A stretch of 64,000 bases of DNA from Strongylocentrotus purpuratus (taxonomy: Eukaryota; Echinodermata; Echinoidea; Camarodonta; Strongylocentrotidae): assembly GCF_000002235.5 (NCBI RefSeq), contig NW_022145545.1, forward strand, positions 1,057,501-1,121,500. Reading direction: 5' to 3'. The translations under genes and the position numbers were made by a program. The stretch's first letter is position 1. Each line of letters begins with the position of its first letter. The notes below the pieces were generated by a model. It was not told where the DNA came from. It searched no databases and saw nothing but the letters and a program-made list of their open reading frames with translations. Positions 1-18,135 of the stretch are shown in pieces.

Positions 1-566
1 GAAAAGGAAATTATTGTCAGGCTTTTCATGTTAATTTACGAGGCCCTTGTAATAAGTTTATTTGTATGAAAGCAGAAAATTAAGATAAACAAAGTGGCGA
101 CAGTTTGAAATATATCGGACTAATGATAAGAAAATTATGAATGTTTCAAATATGAGATCACTAAGTCTATGCGAATATCAAATTGGCAGTTCGGTCAGTG
201 GACTGTGACGCAGTCGCAGATAACTCTTCCGGTTTGTCTTGTACAAAAATATCATTAATTTGTGTTTTTCCCCTAAGCGCCTTCCATCTTGGGGCACTAC
301 TCAAAATGGATGGCATATTATCATAAATCCTTCAAAGAGAAAGGACCTTCCTGAGGCATATATTCTTATACATTTTTAGTAATTGTGTGTTATGGAACAA
401 ATGGGTAAGTTGTCCGCCATTACATCACAGATACATTACCGATTCAGCCAATAGTGATTACAACTTTGAAAATATTAATACATTTATCATTTTTCGTCTG
501 ATTTCATTCAAACTTTTATCAATCAACTTCTCTGGATTTCCCTTTAAGGAGGAGTGCGGGAGGGGG
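1..566. other. Intergenic, no gene seen
   Basis: AT-rich sequence with no convincing coding exon, tandem repeat or terminal-repeat element. It ends in the 8-bp target duplication (GGAGGGGG, 559-566) of the next element. Confidence 0.5.
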
Positions 567-857
567 CAGTGGCGGATCCAGGGGGGGGGCCCGGGGGGCC
601 CGGGCCCCCCCTTGAGAAAAAAATCATGTAAAATCACGTGATTTTTACCTTTTTTGGGGGTTGGGCCCCCCCCCCTGGCGCTCAAGGGGGGGGGTGCAAA
701 TTGAAATTTTTTTGAGGATCAAAAAAAAAAAAATGTGCTCACTACCCCCCCCCCCCCCACTGAGCGAATTTTCGGCCGGCGCGATTTTCAAATTTTCGGG
801 AGCAAAAAAAAAAAGAAGTTGGGCCCCCTCCCCTAAGAAATCCTGGATCCGCGCCTG
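567..857. mobile_element. G/C-tract miniature hAT-like element
   Basis: A 291-bp element. The left end reads CAGTGGCGGATCCAGG and the right end is the inverse CTGGATCCGCGCCTG. The octamer GGAGGGGG occurs exactly at 559-566 and 858-865, an 8-bp target duplication as made by hAT-type transposases. The inside is runs of G, C and A plus a short unique core (about 760-811: GAGCGAATTTTCGGCCGG and following). It has no coding capacity. Assignment to hAT rests on the CA..TG ends and 8-bp duplication only. Confidence 0.8.
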
Positions 858-2493
858 GGAGGGGGACCGTCATCTCCCCATTAATTCACGCCCCTTTTCA
901 TTCTATCTTCATTTTTTTTCGGTCTCGCATATTTTCCCAACTTTTCCCCCCTGTTTTTCGTTTGAGGGCACGTGCCCACACGTCCCCTGTAGCTACCCTA
1001 CAGTAGGTACAGCTCTGTCAAAGTCGTCATCAATAATACTGTCCATCATTTATGAGATATCTATACACATGTGGCTCTTTATTGTGAATTATCATCAGCA
1101 TAGGTTCAAATCCAAACAGCTTTTTGCCACGACCAACGCAATAAATCTATCTCATGATTTTCCTCGATTTAAAAGAGATGCGCGTTCTCCATTGATAAAA
1201 AGGTTCTCCTCTAAGCCGTTTAGCACACAATTATAACATGCAAATTCCATTCCTTTAAAATAACACATAATATTGAGTATTGGTGATGAGTGTATCAACT
1301 TTAATACTAAAACAAAATCGCCCTTTCACATATAAAAATGAACTGGATACTATACTGCATAGCGAAATACACATTGGCTTCCCCATTTTGGTACACGAAA
1401 CCTTTTAAAATATATGAATCAAAATAATGCAAGGGTTGGCACGTAACAAATAGAGCTGGCAAGAACTGGCAATGTTTAGTTTAGATAGTAAATTAAAACA
1501 TAATACCTCGTGCTACATACAAAAAGAAGAAGGAAAAAACGAAAACCGATTTCTGTTAAACTTGCTGTTCTTTGTGCAAGCAATTCATTCAATCGCAGTT
1601 TCATTTTATAAGCTAGTACTTCTCTCATACAAAAACAAAATTTTAATCTTGCACTGTTATTAATTAAAACGAAGGTCTTACTCAGGAATGTGATTAAAGT
1701 ACCAAATTAAAACACTTCCACAGCTTACTACGATGACCAGTTTCAAGAATTATCATTACTGACACGGACATTTCTAATACTCAAATCTCAGAGGAAGAGA
1801 AAAATCAGTCTCTATTTCGACGCAACAATCATTGAACGCTCAAACCATCAGAAAAATTCCGATTATCAATTGAGCAAAAGAATTGACACAGCACACTTTT
1901 AAGGAAAACGAATAAGTTTCTATGATTTCTTCAAATTTAATCTAATCCAATCCTTTGCAATACTTTCTGCTTTTGAAAAATGATGCTTGGCCACACTATC
2001 ATGCAATTAATCATACAATTGTTTGTAGTATCAACATCATGATACGGTAATTAATCGTATCTAAAATTGTATCTATCTTAAAAAAGTACTTTGTAAATTC
2101 ATCTTACTAAATCATACCTCAATTCATATTATCATCATTTCATATCATCTCGTAAAAAAAAGGTATGGACAAGAAGGCTGCTGGTCATATAAATGAAAAT
2201 CGAAGTGCGGAAGAAAATAGTGAAGTTTAACTTCAATTAATGCAATAGTTAATTTCAATACTATCATTTTTTGCATCTTCGTTTGAAGAAAAATACTGTT
2301 TTTTTTACCAACAAAATAAGAGAAAAAAAAAATCAAATTAGCCTTCTTTTTGGTAAGCTTGAGATGCTATATCCCAATATCTTTGGTATGCACGTTAAGC
2401 GAATGGATTAAAACATCCAAAATTCCTGGCTTTCTTCGTAAACCCCATTCAACCCGTTTTCGCGGACAACGCGATGGCATGTCGATAACGTCG
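858..2493. other. Intergenic downstream of the minus-strand protease
   Basis: AT-rich, with short open frames that show no domain and no splice context. It should contain the 3' UTR of the minus-strand protease gene that ends at 2494. No obvious AATAAA was found on the minus strand close to the stop. Confidence 0.4.
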
Positions 2494-8292
<5,799 letters not shown>

Positions 8293-8445
8293 CAAAGGTT
8301 ACTGGTTTGGTGATTATTCAATTTGCGTCGGCTTGATCATCAGAACCTAAAGAATGATTCAAGAAAAATAATTACAGTTAAAGGATACATTATTATAGAA
8401 GAGAAGGCAGAAAGAGAGAAAGGAGAAGAAGAAAAATGTTGGAAA

Positions 8446-8516
8446 TAAAGGAGAAGAAGAAGAAGAAGAAGAAGAAGAAGAAGAAGGAGGAGGAGGAGGA
8501 GGAGGAGAAGAAGAAA
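8446..8516. repeat. (GAA/GGA)n tract
   Basis: Pure-purine trinucleotide repeat about 150 bp upstream of the minus-strand protease start codon. Confidence 0.85.
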
Positions 8517-8683
8517 GTCGTTTAATTAAATTCAAACAATTATGTTCTCGAGGATGATTCTAAACATCCTACGTTTTAATCCTTTATTTGCTCCGGAATT
8601 ACGGTAATACGCGAATCACTCATATTCATAATCAAAGGACTTAGGAAGTTTGTACCTTTACCAACTGGCAGGCAAAACACAAC

Positions 8684-8824
8684 GGCCCGAATTCACGAAG
8701 GAGCTTTGTCGACAAACCTCCTTTTGTTTCGACAAAACCAGGTTTGTAAAAAACGCGTCAAAACGCGTCATATGCCGTACATAAACCTCGGTTTGTGGAC
8801 AAACCTCCTTTGTGAATTCGGGCC
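8684..8824. mobile_element. Palindromic miniature element
   Basis: A 141-bp near-palindrome: GGCCCGAATTCACGAAGGAG at the left and CTCCTTTGTGAATTCGGGCC at the right, with internal GTCGACAAACC/GGTTTGT inverted units. A related fragment is at 30052-30140 in the opposite relative orientation, which confirms a dispersed family. Confidence 0.7.
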
Positions 8825-8998
8825 AACACGTCTAAGTATGTAATTCTTATTTTTAAGAAGTCTATGTTTTGTCCCATAACTATGTATTGTATGTTTGGGT
8901 TTGTGTTTCCTTGAATGTAAATTAAACTATTATTATGTATGTATATTTCTGCTGTTTCTAACTGTGTATTTTTGCTGCAAAAACTACTGCACATCACC

Positions 8999-9313
8999 CA
9001 GGGGCGGATCCACGTAGCGATTTTTCCGGCCCGGCCCCCCTAGCCCCCCAAAACGATTTTAAAAAATAGGATAATAACGTAAAGTTAACCTTTTTATAAA
9101 CACTAAACAAAAGCGCCCCCCCAAAAATAATAAATAAATAATAATAATTGATTCACTGACCGGCTGAGTCGGCGCTAAATTTTTCCGGCCTCCAAAACTC
9201 GATCAAAAAAGGGAAAGAAGAAAGGTGCTCTCCCCCCCCCCCGCGCTTATTTACCGGCTGGCTGAGTCGGGGTAAAATATTTCCTGAAAAATTGGACAAC
9301 AAAAGTGCCTCCT

Positions 9314-9350
<37 letters not shown>

Positions 9351-9437
9351 CTTATTCACCGGTGGCTGAGTCGCAACTAATATTTTCTCACGGATTGGGC
9401 CCCCCCCCCCTCTTCCCGCCGGCTGGATCCGCCACTG
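8999..9437. mobile_element. G/C-tract miniature hAT-like element
   Basis: A 439-bp copy with ends CAGGGGCGGATCCA and CTGGATCCGCCACTG. Flanks share CATCACC (8992-8998 and 9438-9444), 7 bp of the expected 8. The inside has tandem blocks each with a C run and a phrase like TTATTCACCGGCTGGCTGAG, including about 34 consecutive C near 9316-9349. Confidence 0.72.
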
Positions 9438-9862
9438 CATCACCACAACAGTGGTAATCACGATGGCCTACGTGACAAAGCTTTCAACCATGACCTACAT
9501 AGTGAGGGTACTAAGGGTAGGCAGATGACTTAGATAAAATGAAAATGTCATTGCGATACATCCATCCATTGTTCATGAATCTCAGATAGATAGCGAAGGC
9601 TCATATATCCTGGCTCACAAACCCGTATCGTGAACTGTTACAGTTCATGTTTTATCATCCGTGGCTGATAAGTTACATCCATACGGAATAAAGGTACCCT
9701 GAGGGAAATTAGGGGAAAAGTAACCCAGATTTGAGATGAATGAACAAAGAAGAAGGACGTTCTGGTGAACCTGTGAAAGATCAGATCATACATGATTGTT
9801 AACTTACTGATAATTTCGGTCACGATGTGTGATATTAACATTGAAGTAACCATACCCATTCG

Positions 9863-9962
9863 CAGGCGTGTACGCAGGATTTTTTCAAGGGGAGGGGGGG
9901 GGGGGTTAACATTTTTAATCGGGCCGAAAATTTCGCATCGACTCAGCCAGCCGCTGAATAAG

Positions 9963-9995
<33 letters not shown>

Positions 9996-10154
9996 AAGAG
10001 GACACTTTTTTTTTTTCTCGAAATTTTTTAGGTCAGCCAAAAAAAAAAAAACCAAAGGGGGGGGGGGGGTTTGGTTTTTTTTAGGGGGGTTTATACACAT
10101 AAAAATACCAAAGGGGGGTTTAACCCCCCAAACACCCCCCTGCGTACGCGCCTG
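9863..10154. mobile_element. G/C-tract miniature hAT-like element, CGTACG-end variant
   Basis: A 292-bp element with ends CAGGCGTGTACGCAGG and CCTGCGTACGCGCCTG. CCCATTCG is present exactly at 9855-9862 and 10155-10162, an 8-bp target duplication. The termini differ from the GGATCC-end copies in the palindromic core (CGTACG for GGATCC), but the body has the same poly-G/poly-C style. Confidence 0.85.
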
Positions 10155-13100
10155 CCCATTCGTATGTGCTATAGATTACTCGCAATCATGTCCCTTTCTA
10201 CATATGTTGGAAGGGACTTGCTTTAAAAAACGACATGTGAATAAACCCGTATATGTACCCATGATATAAGTAGGAGCTACATAACACATATGATATTATA
10301 TGTGCTAAAAATGTGCTACCCATGTGTACGTTATTATGAAGAGTGATATCAACATTCAATATTTTATTTCCTCCATCATTCATCCGATTTGTCATAAACT
10401 TAATTATGTTTGTGTCAGTTCGGGTCAACTTACATAAAACAGTATGACTTCGTTAACAAATTATGGGTACACATTTTTCTTAACAAAAGAACTCGGATTT
10501 TATTGGAATAAAATTCGAAAGTAATTTAGCATATCTTCTTCTTCTGAGAATGCGTTTCCAAACTGCAGTAGGAATACATAGAGATAAAGACCTACTGGTT
10601 CATTTCAGTTTCATTCTTTTTGGGGCCTTCTCTTTCAAATTCTGCGGCAAAATGACAAACAAATAATCACTCTTTTTTCAAAAACTACAGAATGACTCCC
10701 CCCCCCCCCCCCCCCCCAAAAAAAAAAATATATAATATTAGTCGATAATGACACGATGAAAGACAAAACACCAAATGCGAGGTGCAATCTTTTTTTTTCT
10801 TCAATTTTCACGAGACTTGATTAAGATTTACAAAAATCTGATCTTACACGCTTGTTCTGAAATGAAAATAATACATAAAGAGAAGAGAATCAGTACAAGC
10901 CAATAAGCTCACGATGAGGTTCCAAAGGTTTATCTACTGAACATTATGTTACCAAAATAAAAGGACGAGAAAAAAAAACACACACCAAAAAACAAAACGT
11001 AGACAAAACATAGCACTAACAGAAAGGACACTGAACGAAACATGAGGTAAACATGATTAATCTATTAAAAAAAAATACGTTCGTATCATAATGTCCCATT
11101 TGCAGGCCAGAAAAAAAATAAAATAAAAGATAATACTATTTTAGAACTTTCCTCAAAACAAAAGGGCTTAAAATGTCTTTTAGTGGGAAAATAACGAATA
11201 TTAGATGTCGAATTGACTGTAGTTGTAGTAATTGCAATCATTTTAGTAATAGTCTGATATTCAGACCATTGTACCGAATGGTCGTACGTAATGTGCTGCG
11301 CAAAGATTCAATCAGTTTAATTTTGGCCATTACAAGAAGTGGGTCATTGATCTAGACAAATACTCATGTACCTTCACAAGTTCACAGCTCATTTAATTCA
11401 TGTTATTACCAAAGAAAAAAGTCAGTCAGTCAGTCACTCAATAATATCTGACAGTGTTTTCTAGAAAGCAAACGGGATTCCTTGCATAATTTGAATAATA
11501 TGACTCTGCTAACGTTTTACAGACAGAACATATGGGCCTACGCGACATATTCATAATTCCTGCAAAGTTCTACAGAGTTTGATGTTGGCTGCGAATGGGA
11601 CATAGTACCTTTATTTTTCAAATTAAATTTCCTACTTTTCCCGAAACAATTTATATTTGTCAGAAAGTATACACTCTCATATGCAGTAATATTTTTTTTA
11701 ATTTTTATATTTACACGAATAATTTAGTCACTTCAATTTTGTATGTTGTACATTTGAGACATTGAATTGCATGATAGAAAACAAACATACATTGTATATT
11801 ATAACTTCTTTTTTTCAAGTGCAAACAATTATGTAATCTATACATTTTCAAATACCTTTGACCACTTAACGATGCATAAGTATGTTTGGTTTTAGAATTT
11901 ACATCCTTTATGGATAAAGAGAAACAAAATTCCTGTCTGGTATCAAAGACTAACAATATATCATGAATATTCATCATAAAGCTGTTCTATTCCAGCTCTT
12001 CCAAGCATCTACCAAGGATTTCACCTTTACCCTCAACTAAGAAGAAAATCCAGGCCAGTTAAAAAAAAAAAAAAACTTAAATTATTATTGTGATATAAGT
12101 TATAACTCTTTAATAAAGTATAAATATCTTTTACCGTCCCTCGATTCGGTAATACTCGGGAAAATATTAGTTACTAACCATATTTAATGATGTTTAATCC
12201 TTCTATATATATTTCCTAAATTATATAGTAAATTTAAGATCATACTTTTAGGGATCATTTCTATAGTATGTATCGTTCTCTTACGACACACTAATGTCCC
12301 CACACCTAACCACGATGAAGAGTCGTAGCGTTTCCCTCTAAGCGCGAAGCGGACTTCGAGTGTTATCTTCTCGATAACTCGCTCGTCGTCATTGATGACC
12401 GTTCCTCTTCTTCCTTTGCGAGGAATAGGAGGAGGGAAACGCATTCTGAGTGGTTAGATTTTTTATTGAAATGCAAAAAAAAAGATGGCACATTACACAC
12501 GTTGTAGATACCATGTTAACATTGCAACAACATAATCCAGAAGACCAAAATGGTCGACTACAAACGGTACGGAATGGCATTTCCAGAGAGCTTTCCGCCT
12601 TGAATGAGGAATATTATACAAGACATTTTGAATTAAAAAAAAAAAAAAAAATCGCTTCATTAGCCCATTTGTGAAATGTTCAATTTCATGTACGTTTGTT
12701 ACGGAATGACAGATTTGTTTTTTATTCTGTAACAAAGCTATTTAAATTTCAATATTTTATACTTTTGAGGAATGGTTGATAAGAAACAACTATTCGGAAA
12801 GAACCTCATATAAGTTTTTTTATTTTATATATATATATTTGTTTATATTTGTGTGTTTATTAAATTTTCAATCATATACACATTACAAGTCATTGTTGTA
12901 TATTATAACTTCATAACAGTACATCCCATTACTGGAGGAAAGTTTAGTCAAGGAGCAATAATGAAAGACATATCCATGCAAACCTTGCGCATAAAATATG
13001 TTCGAACAGACTCGATACACAAACAACACACACAAACGTATCCACACTGCGATATGATAATCAGCTGCTTGGTATAATACTCACTTCACAAACGACGTAT

Positions 13101-13218
13101 ATTACGTGCGAAAGCCTATATCGTCGTCTCGAGAGGCATCAGCTGTTTCAAAGCTACGTGGAAGCACGCATAAGGACAATCTCACAAAAATATAATACTT
13201 GCGTTCCATCTATGGAAA
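10155..13218. other. Gene-poor AT-rich region
   Basis: No convincing gene. It contains a C/A homopolymer junction at 10698-10729 and scattered low-complexity AT. One minus-strand stretch at 12329-12440 has coding-like codon use (residues RFPPPIPRKGRRG then NDDERVIEKITLEVRF) but no recognised domain and no clear splice pair. It may be a relic exon. Confidence 0.4.
12818..12895 (-). repeat. LINE 3'-tail fragment
   Basis: The phrase TTTATATTTGTGTGTTTATT followed by AAATTTTCAATCATAT also begins the nested LINE fragment at 15808. In both cases T-rich sequence precedes it, as expected for a minus-strand poly-A tail. Very short copy. Confidence 0.5.
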
Positions 13219-13737
13219 TTACCAATCGATTTGTGGTAAATCGGAATTATTAGACCTTGTAATACTGATATATTCTTCCGAATGCTGTTTACTGGATGCA
13301 TGTAGTCCTCGAAGCCCGCTGACAATATCTGAAACTGCTCGTACCACAATGATTTCTCGATATGTGCATATCCTCTCGATCTCTCGCTCCAGTACTAGTC
13401 TCAGCTGGTTTACGACGAAGCAGAATGGAGGTTGATGGGTGACCTGGGAGTGAGGCTTGGCTTCTCGTCTCCGGTAACAGCTGAGGCCATCTCGGGTCAC
13501 AGGGCAGGGGTCAGACGGTACCTTGTTCCCAAGACGATTAGATAAAGAATAGACGACGGGGTTAAAAATAGATTGGGTGGCGTGACTTTTGTTGCCTTGG
13601 TAATAATAAAAAAGGAGAGAGCCTAGATTTGAAAGACAATAACATCTCGATGGATATAGCACGAAGTGTATTATGATGTTTGACGGATAGAATATTATGT
13701 GGACAAAAATGTAAGTGTAAGGGGTAGATATTGTCAC
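13219..13737 (-). pseudogene. Class A GPCR relic (TM6-TM7 and C-tail)
   Basis: Minus-strand open frame of about 172 codons. A hydrophobic segment with FYPSNIIIHFVLY resembles the end of TM6. After a loop comes SIFNPVVYSLSNRLG, matching the NPxxY motif of TM7 running into helix 8, and then about 110 hydrophilic residues ending at a stop. The frame is closed by TGA two codons before its first GTG, with no AG acceptor in between, and TM1-5 are not upstream, so it is best read as a truncated pseudogene. A weak TM3/loop-like fragment lies beyond the TU element at 17927-18135. Confidence 0.5.
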
Positions 13738-14110
13738 ATATCATCCACATAAATACCTTGACACAATAAAGAAGAAAAAAAACATACCTTGAACCTTGAA
13801 GTATAAATAAGGAAAGCGGATAAAGTGTTAATATTAAAGAGAAAAAATATTAAATGCAGGGAATTAAAGGTAAAGACCAGTATTGGAAACGCCCCAATTT
13901 CAAAAAATGAAATGGAAGCTCTCATTACCAATCATGTGAAAGAATATGTTTTGACTAATACATGATAATAAAAAATTTGCCGGAAACCGCCTACTAATTC
14001 ATATATTTGGTAAATTTGTTTCTCTCATGGTCTGTGAGAGATATAGTGTAGTCCCATATACATCTTTCTGTGTATAGTGCTTGTAACTTTACGAAGAATG
14101 GGGGTTCCAT

Positions 14111-14766
14111 GACACATGCTCCGCCGACGATTGCTCCGCCGACATTTACTCCGCAAAACGCGACAATTGCTCCGCGACATTTGCTCCGCGACATTTGCTC
14201 CGACGTCAAATGCTCCGCCGACAGGTGCTCCGCCGACAGTTGCTCCGCCGACAGTTGCTCCGCCGACAATTGCTCCGCCGACAGATGCTCCGCCGACAAT
14301 TGCTCCTCCGACAATTGCTCCGCCGACAATTGCTCCGCCGTCAATTGCTCCGCAAAACGCGACAATTGCTCCGCCGACATTTGCTCCGCCGACATTTGCT
14401 CCGCCTGAAGCGACACTTGCTCCGCCGACATTTGCTCCGCCGACATTTGCTCCGCCGACATTTGCTCCGCCGTCAATTGCTCCGCCGACAATTGCTCCGC
14501 CTGAAGCGACAATTGCTCCGGTGACATTTGCTCCGCCGACAATTGCTCCGACGACATTTGCTCCGCCGACAATTGCTCCGCCGACAATTGCTCCGTCGAC
14601 AATTGCTCCGGTGACATTTGCTCCGCCGACAATTGCTCCGACGACATTTGCTCCGCATGAAGCGACACTTTCTCCGGTGACATTTGCTCCGACGACATTT
14701 GCTCCGCCCAAAAAGTGTCCCATTAAATACAAATGCTACTAGTACTACGACAAATGCTTCGCCGAC
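14111..14766 (+). repeat. Left outer domain: 15-bp tandem array
   Basis: About 40 copies of TTGCTCCGCCGACAA-type 15-mers with variant units (GTGACA, CCTGAAGCGACA, GCAAAACGCGACA). Because 15 is a multiple of 3, several frames on both strands stay open for 100-235 codons; these are not genes. Confidence 0.95.
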
Positions 14767-15807
14767 AATATTTTTTTTCACGGGTTGTTTTTGTTTCTTT
14801 CTTTTTTTCTTCATTTTCTGAATGCATTTCATGAAATTATGTAAATGAAATGAAATGAATGAATGTTGATAATGTGGGAGGAAAAAGCAGTTGCCTAAAA
14901 GTCATTTCGAATATACTGAAATAACTTTCCATCTATCACTGTACGTCCCACATAATGTACACTAAACACTCATTACATGTCATGGGAAGTTTTTTTTTTT
15001 TTTAAAGTAGAGCAGCAAGCCACATTCCCCAATACGCGCATACCTCCTAGTTAATTTCAAACAGCTCATCAATATGTAAGACCTGAAATTACCTCAATGA
15101 AAGAAGACTAATAACATGAGAGGAAAGAAAAGAGCAAAAGAGACAACCGTTTTTTGCTATTCCCCATAATGTTTGATTTAAAAAAATAAAAAATAAAATT
15201 ATAGCTCCTTACGCAAGTTCTCCGGCGAAAGATAATTACTCCGCTCAAAATCTGTTTCATGTATTACTCATTAGCTGATCCAAAGCTCAATGCTATCTCT
15301 CTCTCTCTCTTTCTCTCTCTCCCATGCTCCTCCTTTTCCTGTTTACACCGTTTTCTTGTCTTCTTTGCTCTTTTCTTTCCTCTCATGCTATTAGTCTTCT
15401 TTCATTTCCATCACTTCTTCTCTGCTCCCCCTCTCGAGTTCTATTTCTCTCGTGAAATTGAAACGTAAAGTAATACAATCATGTAGTACATTCTTGTTTA
15501 GAATAATATTTTCAATAATATCCAGTCCATTTTCTAAAGGTTTCTTTCCTTTAGTTAAGTGTATGTAGCTTTATATGTTAGTGTGCAAAACACTCCGTTT
15601 CATTCGAGTACTTTGTTTTCACTAAATAATTTAAGGGACTCACGAAGCCACCGGAAGAAGAGCAATTGGCTTATCATGAAGAACTAACATCAAACTGCAA
15701 CAAAATGATTTGTATAAATGTGAATAAGCAGAAAGGCTGCCATCTCATTTTCCCGTCTGAATGGGTTCTCTTCCTTACGTATATAAGTGCCCTTATTTTC
15801 TAAACTT

Positions 15808-16195
15808 TTTTTTTTATATTTGTGTGTTTATTAAATTTTCAATCATATAAAAATTACATATTTACAAGTCATTGGTAATAATTAGACAAACAAAAAAACC
15901 AATATGTATAAGAACAACTAACAATAATGAAAGGACACGAAAGTTATAAAAAAAAAACATTATAGTAAAAAAAAATACACTGTACACATATAAATCATAG
16001 TTTGAACTCCAGTGCATAAAGGGGAGTGAGGGGGCACAGGAATAAAAGTTAAATCAACATGAGTATCATAAGTCAAATCGCCATTCCTTAAAATGCGAAA
16101 CAAGCTTGTTCCTTTTTTTCGCTGAGAAATATTCAATATCTTTTTGTTTCTTTATAAAACTCTTAAAAAGATCAACACTTGGTAAATCCCCCTTA
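15808..16195 (-). mobile_element. LINE 3' fragment nested in the TU element
   Basis: Starts with poly-T (poly-A on the minus strand) and is flanked by an exact 16-bp duplication CTTATTTTCTAAACTT at 15792-15807 and 16196-16211. This is the mark of target-primed reverse transcription of a 5'-truncated LINE. It shares its tail with the fragment at 12818-12895. It does not share the tail of the LINE at 20078, so a second LINE family is present. Confidence 0.85.
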
Positions 16196-16585
16196 CTTAT
16201 TTTCTAAACTTCCATGATGACCTATTACATTGTATAATGCTTTACCTAGTAAGATGCATTGATCGAGGTAATTTCAGGTATTACATATTGATGAGCTACT
16301 TGAAATTAACTAGGAGGTATGCGCGTATTGGGGAATATGTGGCTTGCTGCTCTACTTTTTTTTTTAAAACTTCCCACGACATGTAATGAGTGTTTAGTAT
16401 ACATTATATGGGACGTACAGTGATAGATGGAAAGTTATTTCAGTATATTCGAAATGACTTTTAGGTAACTCCTTTTTCCTCCCACTTCATCAACATTCAT
16501 TCATTTCATTTCATGTACATTATTTCAAGAAATGCATTCAGAAAATGAAGAAGAAAAAAAGAAACGAAAAAAATAGGTGTAAAGA

Positions 16586-17260
16586 AAATATTGTCGGCGA
16601 AGCATTTGTCGTAGTACTAGTAGCATTTGTAGTTTATGGGACACTTTTTGGGCGGAGCAAATGTCGTCGGAGCAAATGTCAGCGGAGCAATTGTCGCTTC
16701 AGGCGGAGCAATTGTCGGCGGAGCAATTGTCGGCGGAGCAAATGTCGGTGGAGCAAATGTCGGCGGAGCAAATGTCGGCGGAGCAATTGTCGCTTCAGGC
16801 GGAGCAATTGTCGGCAGAGCAATTGTCGGCGGAGCAAATGTCGGTGGAGCAAATGTCGGCGGAGCAAATGTCGGCGGAGCAATTGTCGCTTCAGGCGGAG
16901 CAATTGTCGCTTCAGGCGGAGCAATTGTCGGCGGAGCAAATGTCGGCGGAGCAAGTGTCGCTTCAGGCGGAGCAAATGTCGGCGGAGCAAATGTCGGCGG
17001 AGCAATTGTCGCGTTTTGCGGAGCAATTGACGGCGGAGCAATTGTCGGCGGAGCAATTGTCGGCGGAGCAATTGTCGGCGGAGCAATTGTCGGCGGAGCA
17101 TCTGTCGGCGGAGCAACTGTCGGCGGAGCAACTGTCGGCGGAGCAACTGTCGGCGGAGCATTTGACGTCGGAGCAAATGTCGCGGAGCAAATGTCGCGGA
17201 GCAATTGTCGCGTTTTGCGGAGTAAATGTCGGCGGAGCAATCGTCGGCGGAGCATGTGTC
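16586..17260 (-). repeat. Right outer domain: 15-bp tandem array
   Basis: Inverse of the left array: GGCGGAGCAATTGTC-type units, about 43 copies. Unit order is partly conserved with the left array (runs of the same variants at the outer end) but copy numbers differ, showing expansion or contraction after the arms formed. Confidence 0.95.
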
Positions 17261-17926
17261 GGGTTACCAGAATGGGCCAAATTTCTTATCATTTTGATGA
17301 TTCCAGAACCTTGCAGATGCTAGATGCTAGATGATCAACCTTTTCTGATCGATTCCACAACGTTTCTTTTACAATGCAATCGCATGACCATAACTGGTCT
17401 TTACCTTTAAACAAAAACAAGTTGCTGGAATTATCCTCGATTTTTTTTTGTAAATACATATAGGCCTACATGGTACTTTATGAAATCGATACGATGTTCA
17501 TTACTTTAATGTGCGTGATGATATGTGCATAATACCAAATACATGTGCATTCACGGTGGGTTATCTAAGTAGAATAGTTTTTCTCTGCAATTTGGTACCT
17601 GCAATTCTTCCAAAGGATATCTCTATTATTGAATGAGTACATTATCACCGCGGAGGTTGCACTATTTCCAGAAAAGCAGTGGGTGATTGGACCCCGGGAT
17701 TGGACGGAAAGACAACCGACACGAGAGAAACAACACCAAGAGATGGCGGTGTTGAAGCTCCTTTTCTACCTTCATACATTTTAATTTGTCTGGTTTGTTA
17801 GGTATCCAGTTTTCCCAGTCATCGTATACAGCTGATGCGTGAACGAGTGGAAAAATGAGCTATTCAAGCTCTGCTTTAATTTCGTGGGAAATCATAAGGT
17901 GAAGCTCTATAAAGTGTGCTTGAATT

Positions 17927-18135
17927 TGCAAACATAGGAGCCATGTGTATGATTTTTATCCAGTCCTGTGATTGGGACAAGGTGAGGCAAACATCATTAG
18001 CGGTAATCTTTAAAGAAGGGACATAACTCCAGCTGTTGAGGACTGTATGGATCGTCAATAACCAAGAGGAGGAGCAGGGAACAGATACTACAAACGATAA
18101 GAGTACCACCGCTGGTGAATAGGAATGCCTCATCA
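17927..18135 (-). pseudogene. Possible GPCR relic (TM3 and extracellular loop 2)
   Basis: On the minus strand one frame reads LIVCSICSLLLLLVIDDPY, like a TM3 with a damaged DRY motif. After two stops, another frame reads PHLVPITGLDKNHTHGSYVC, like the end of TM4 and the conserved cysteine of loop 2. It points the same way as the TM6-TM7 relic at 13219-13737, with the TU element between. Weak evidence, based on pattern only. Confidence 0.25.

Larger units (their letters stand above)
14111..17260. mobile_element. TU-like foldback transposon
   Basis: A 3150-bp structure with two inverted arms of about 1 kb (14111-15098 and 16262-17260) around a 1.16-kb non-coding centre. Each arm has an outer domain of 15-bp tandem repeats and an inner unique domain; the inner domains match closely in inverse (for example GCATACCTCCTAGTTAATTT on the left). 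The outermost 20 bp GACACATGCTCCGCCGACGA is mirrored at 17241-17260. This is the architecture known for sea-urchin TU foldback elements. No transposase ORF is visible. Flanks are similar but not a clean 8-bp duplication (GGTTCCAT versus GGGTTACC). The centre contains a second small fold (15095-15145 against 15357-15407) and a nested LINE fragment. Confidence 0.85.

Noticed and set aside
14025..14732. Open frames of 208-235 codons in several frames of the left TU array (and 160-232 in the right array)
   Set aside because: They arise because the 15-bp repeat is a multiple of three and lacks stops in most frames; there is no unique coding sequence or splice context.
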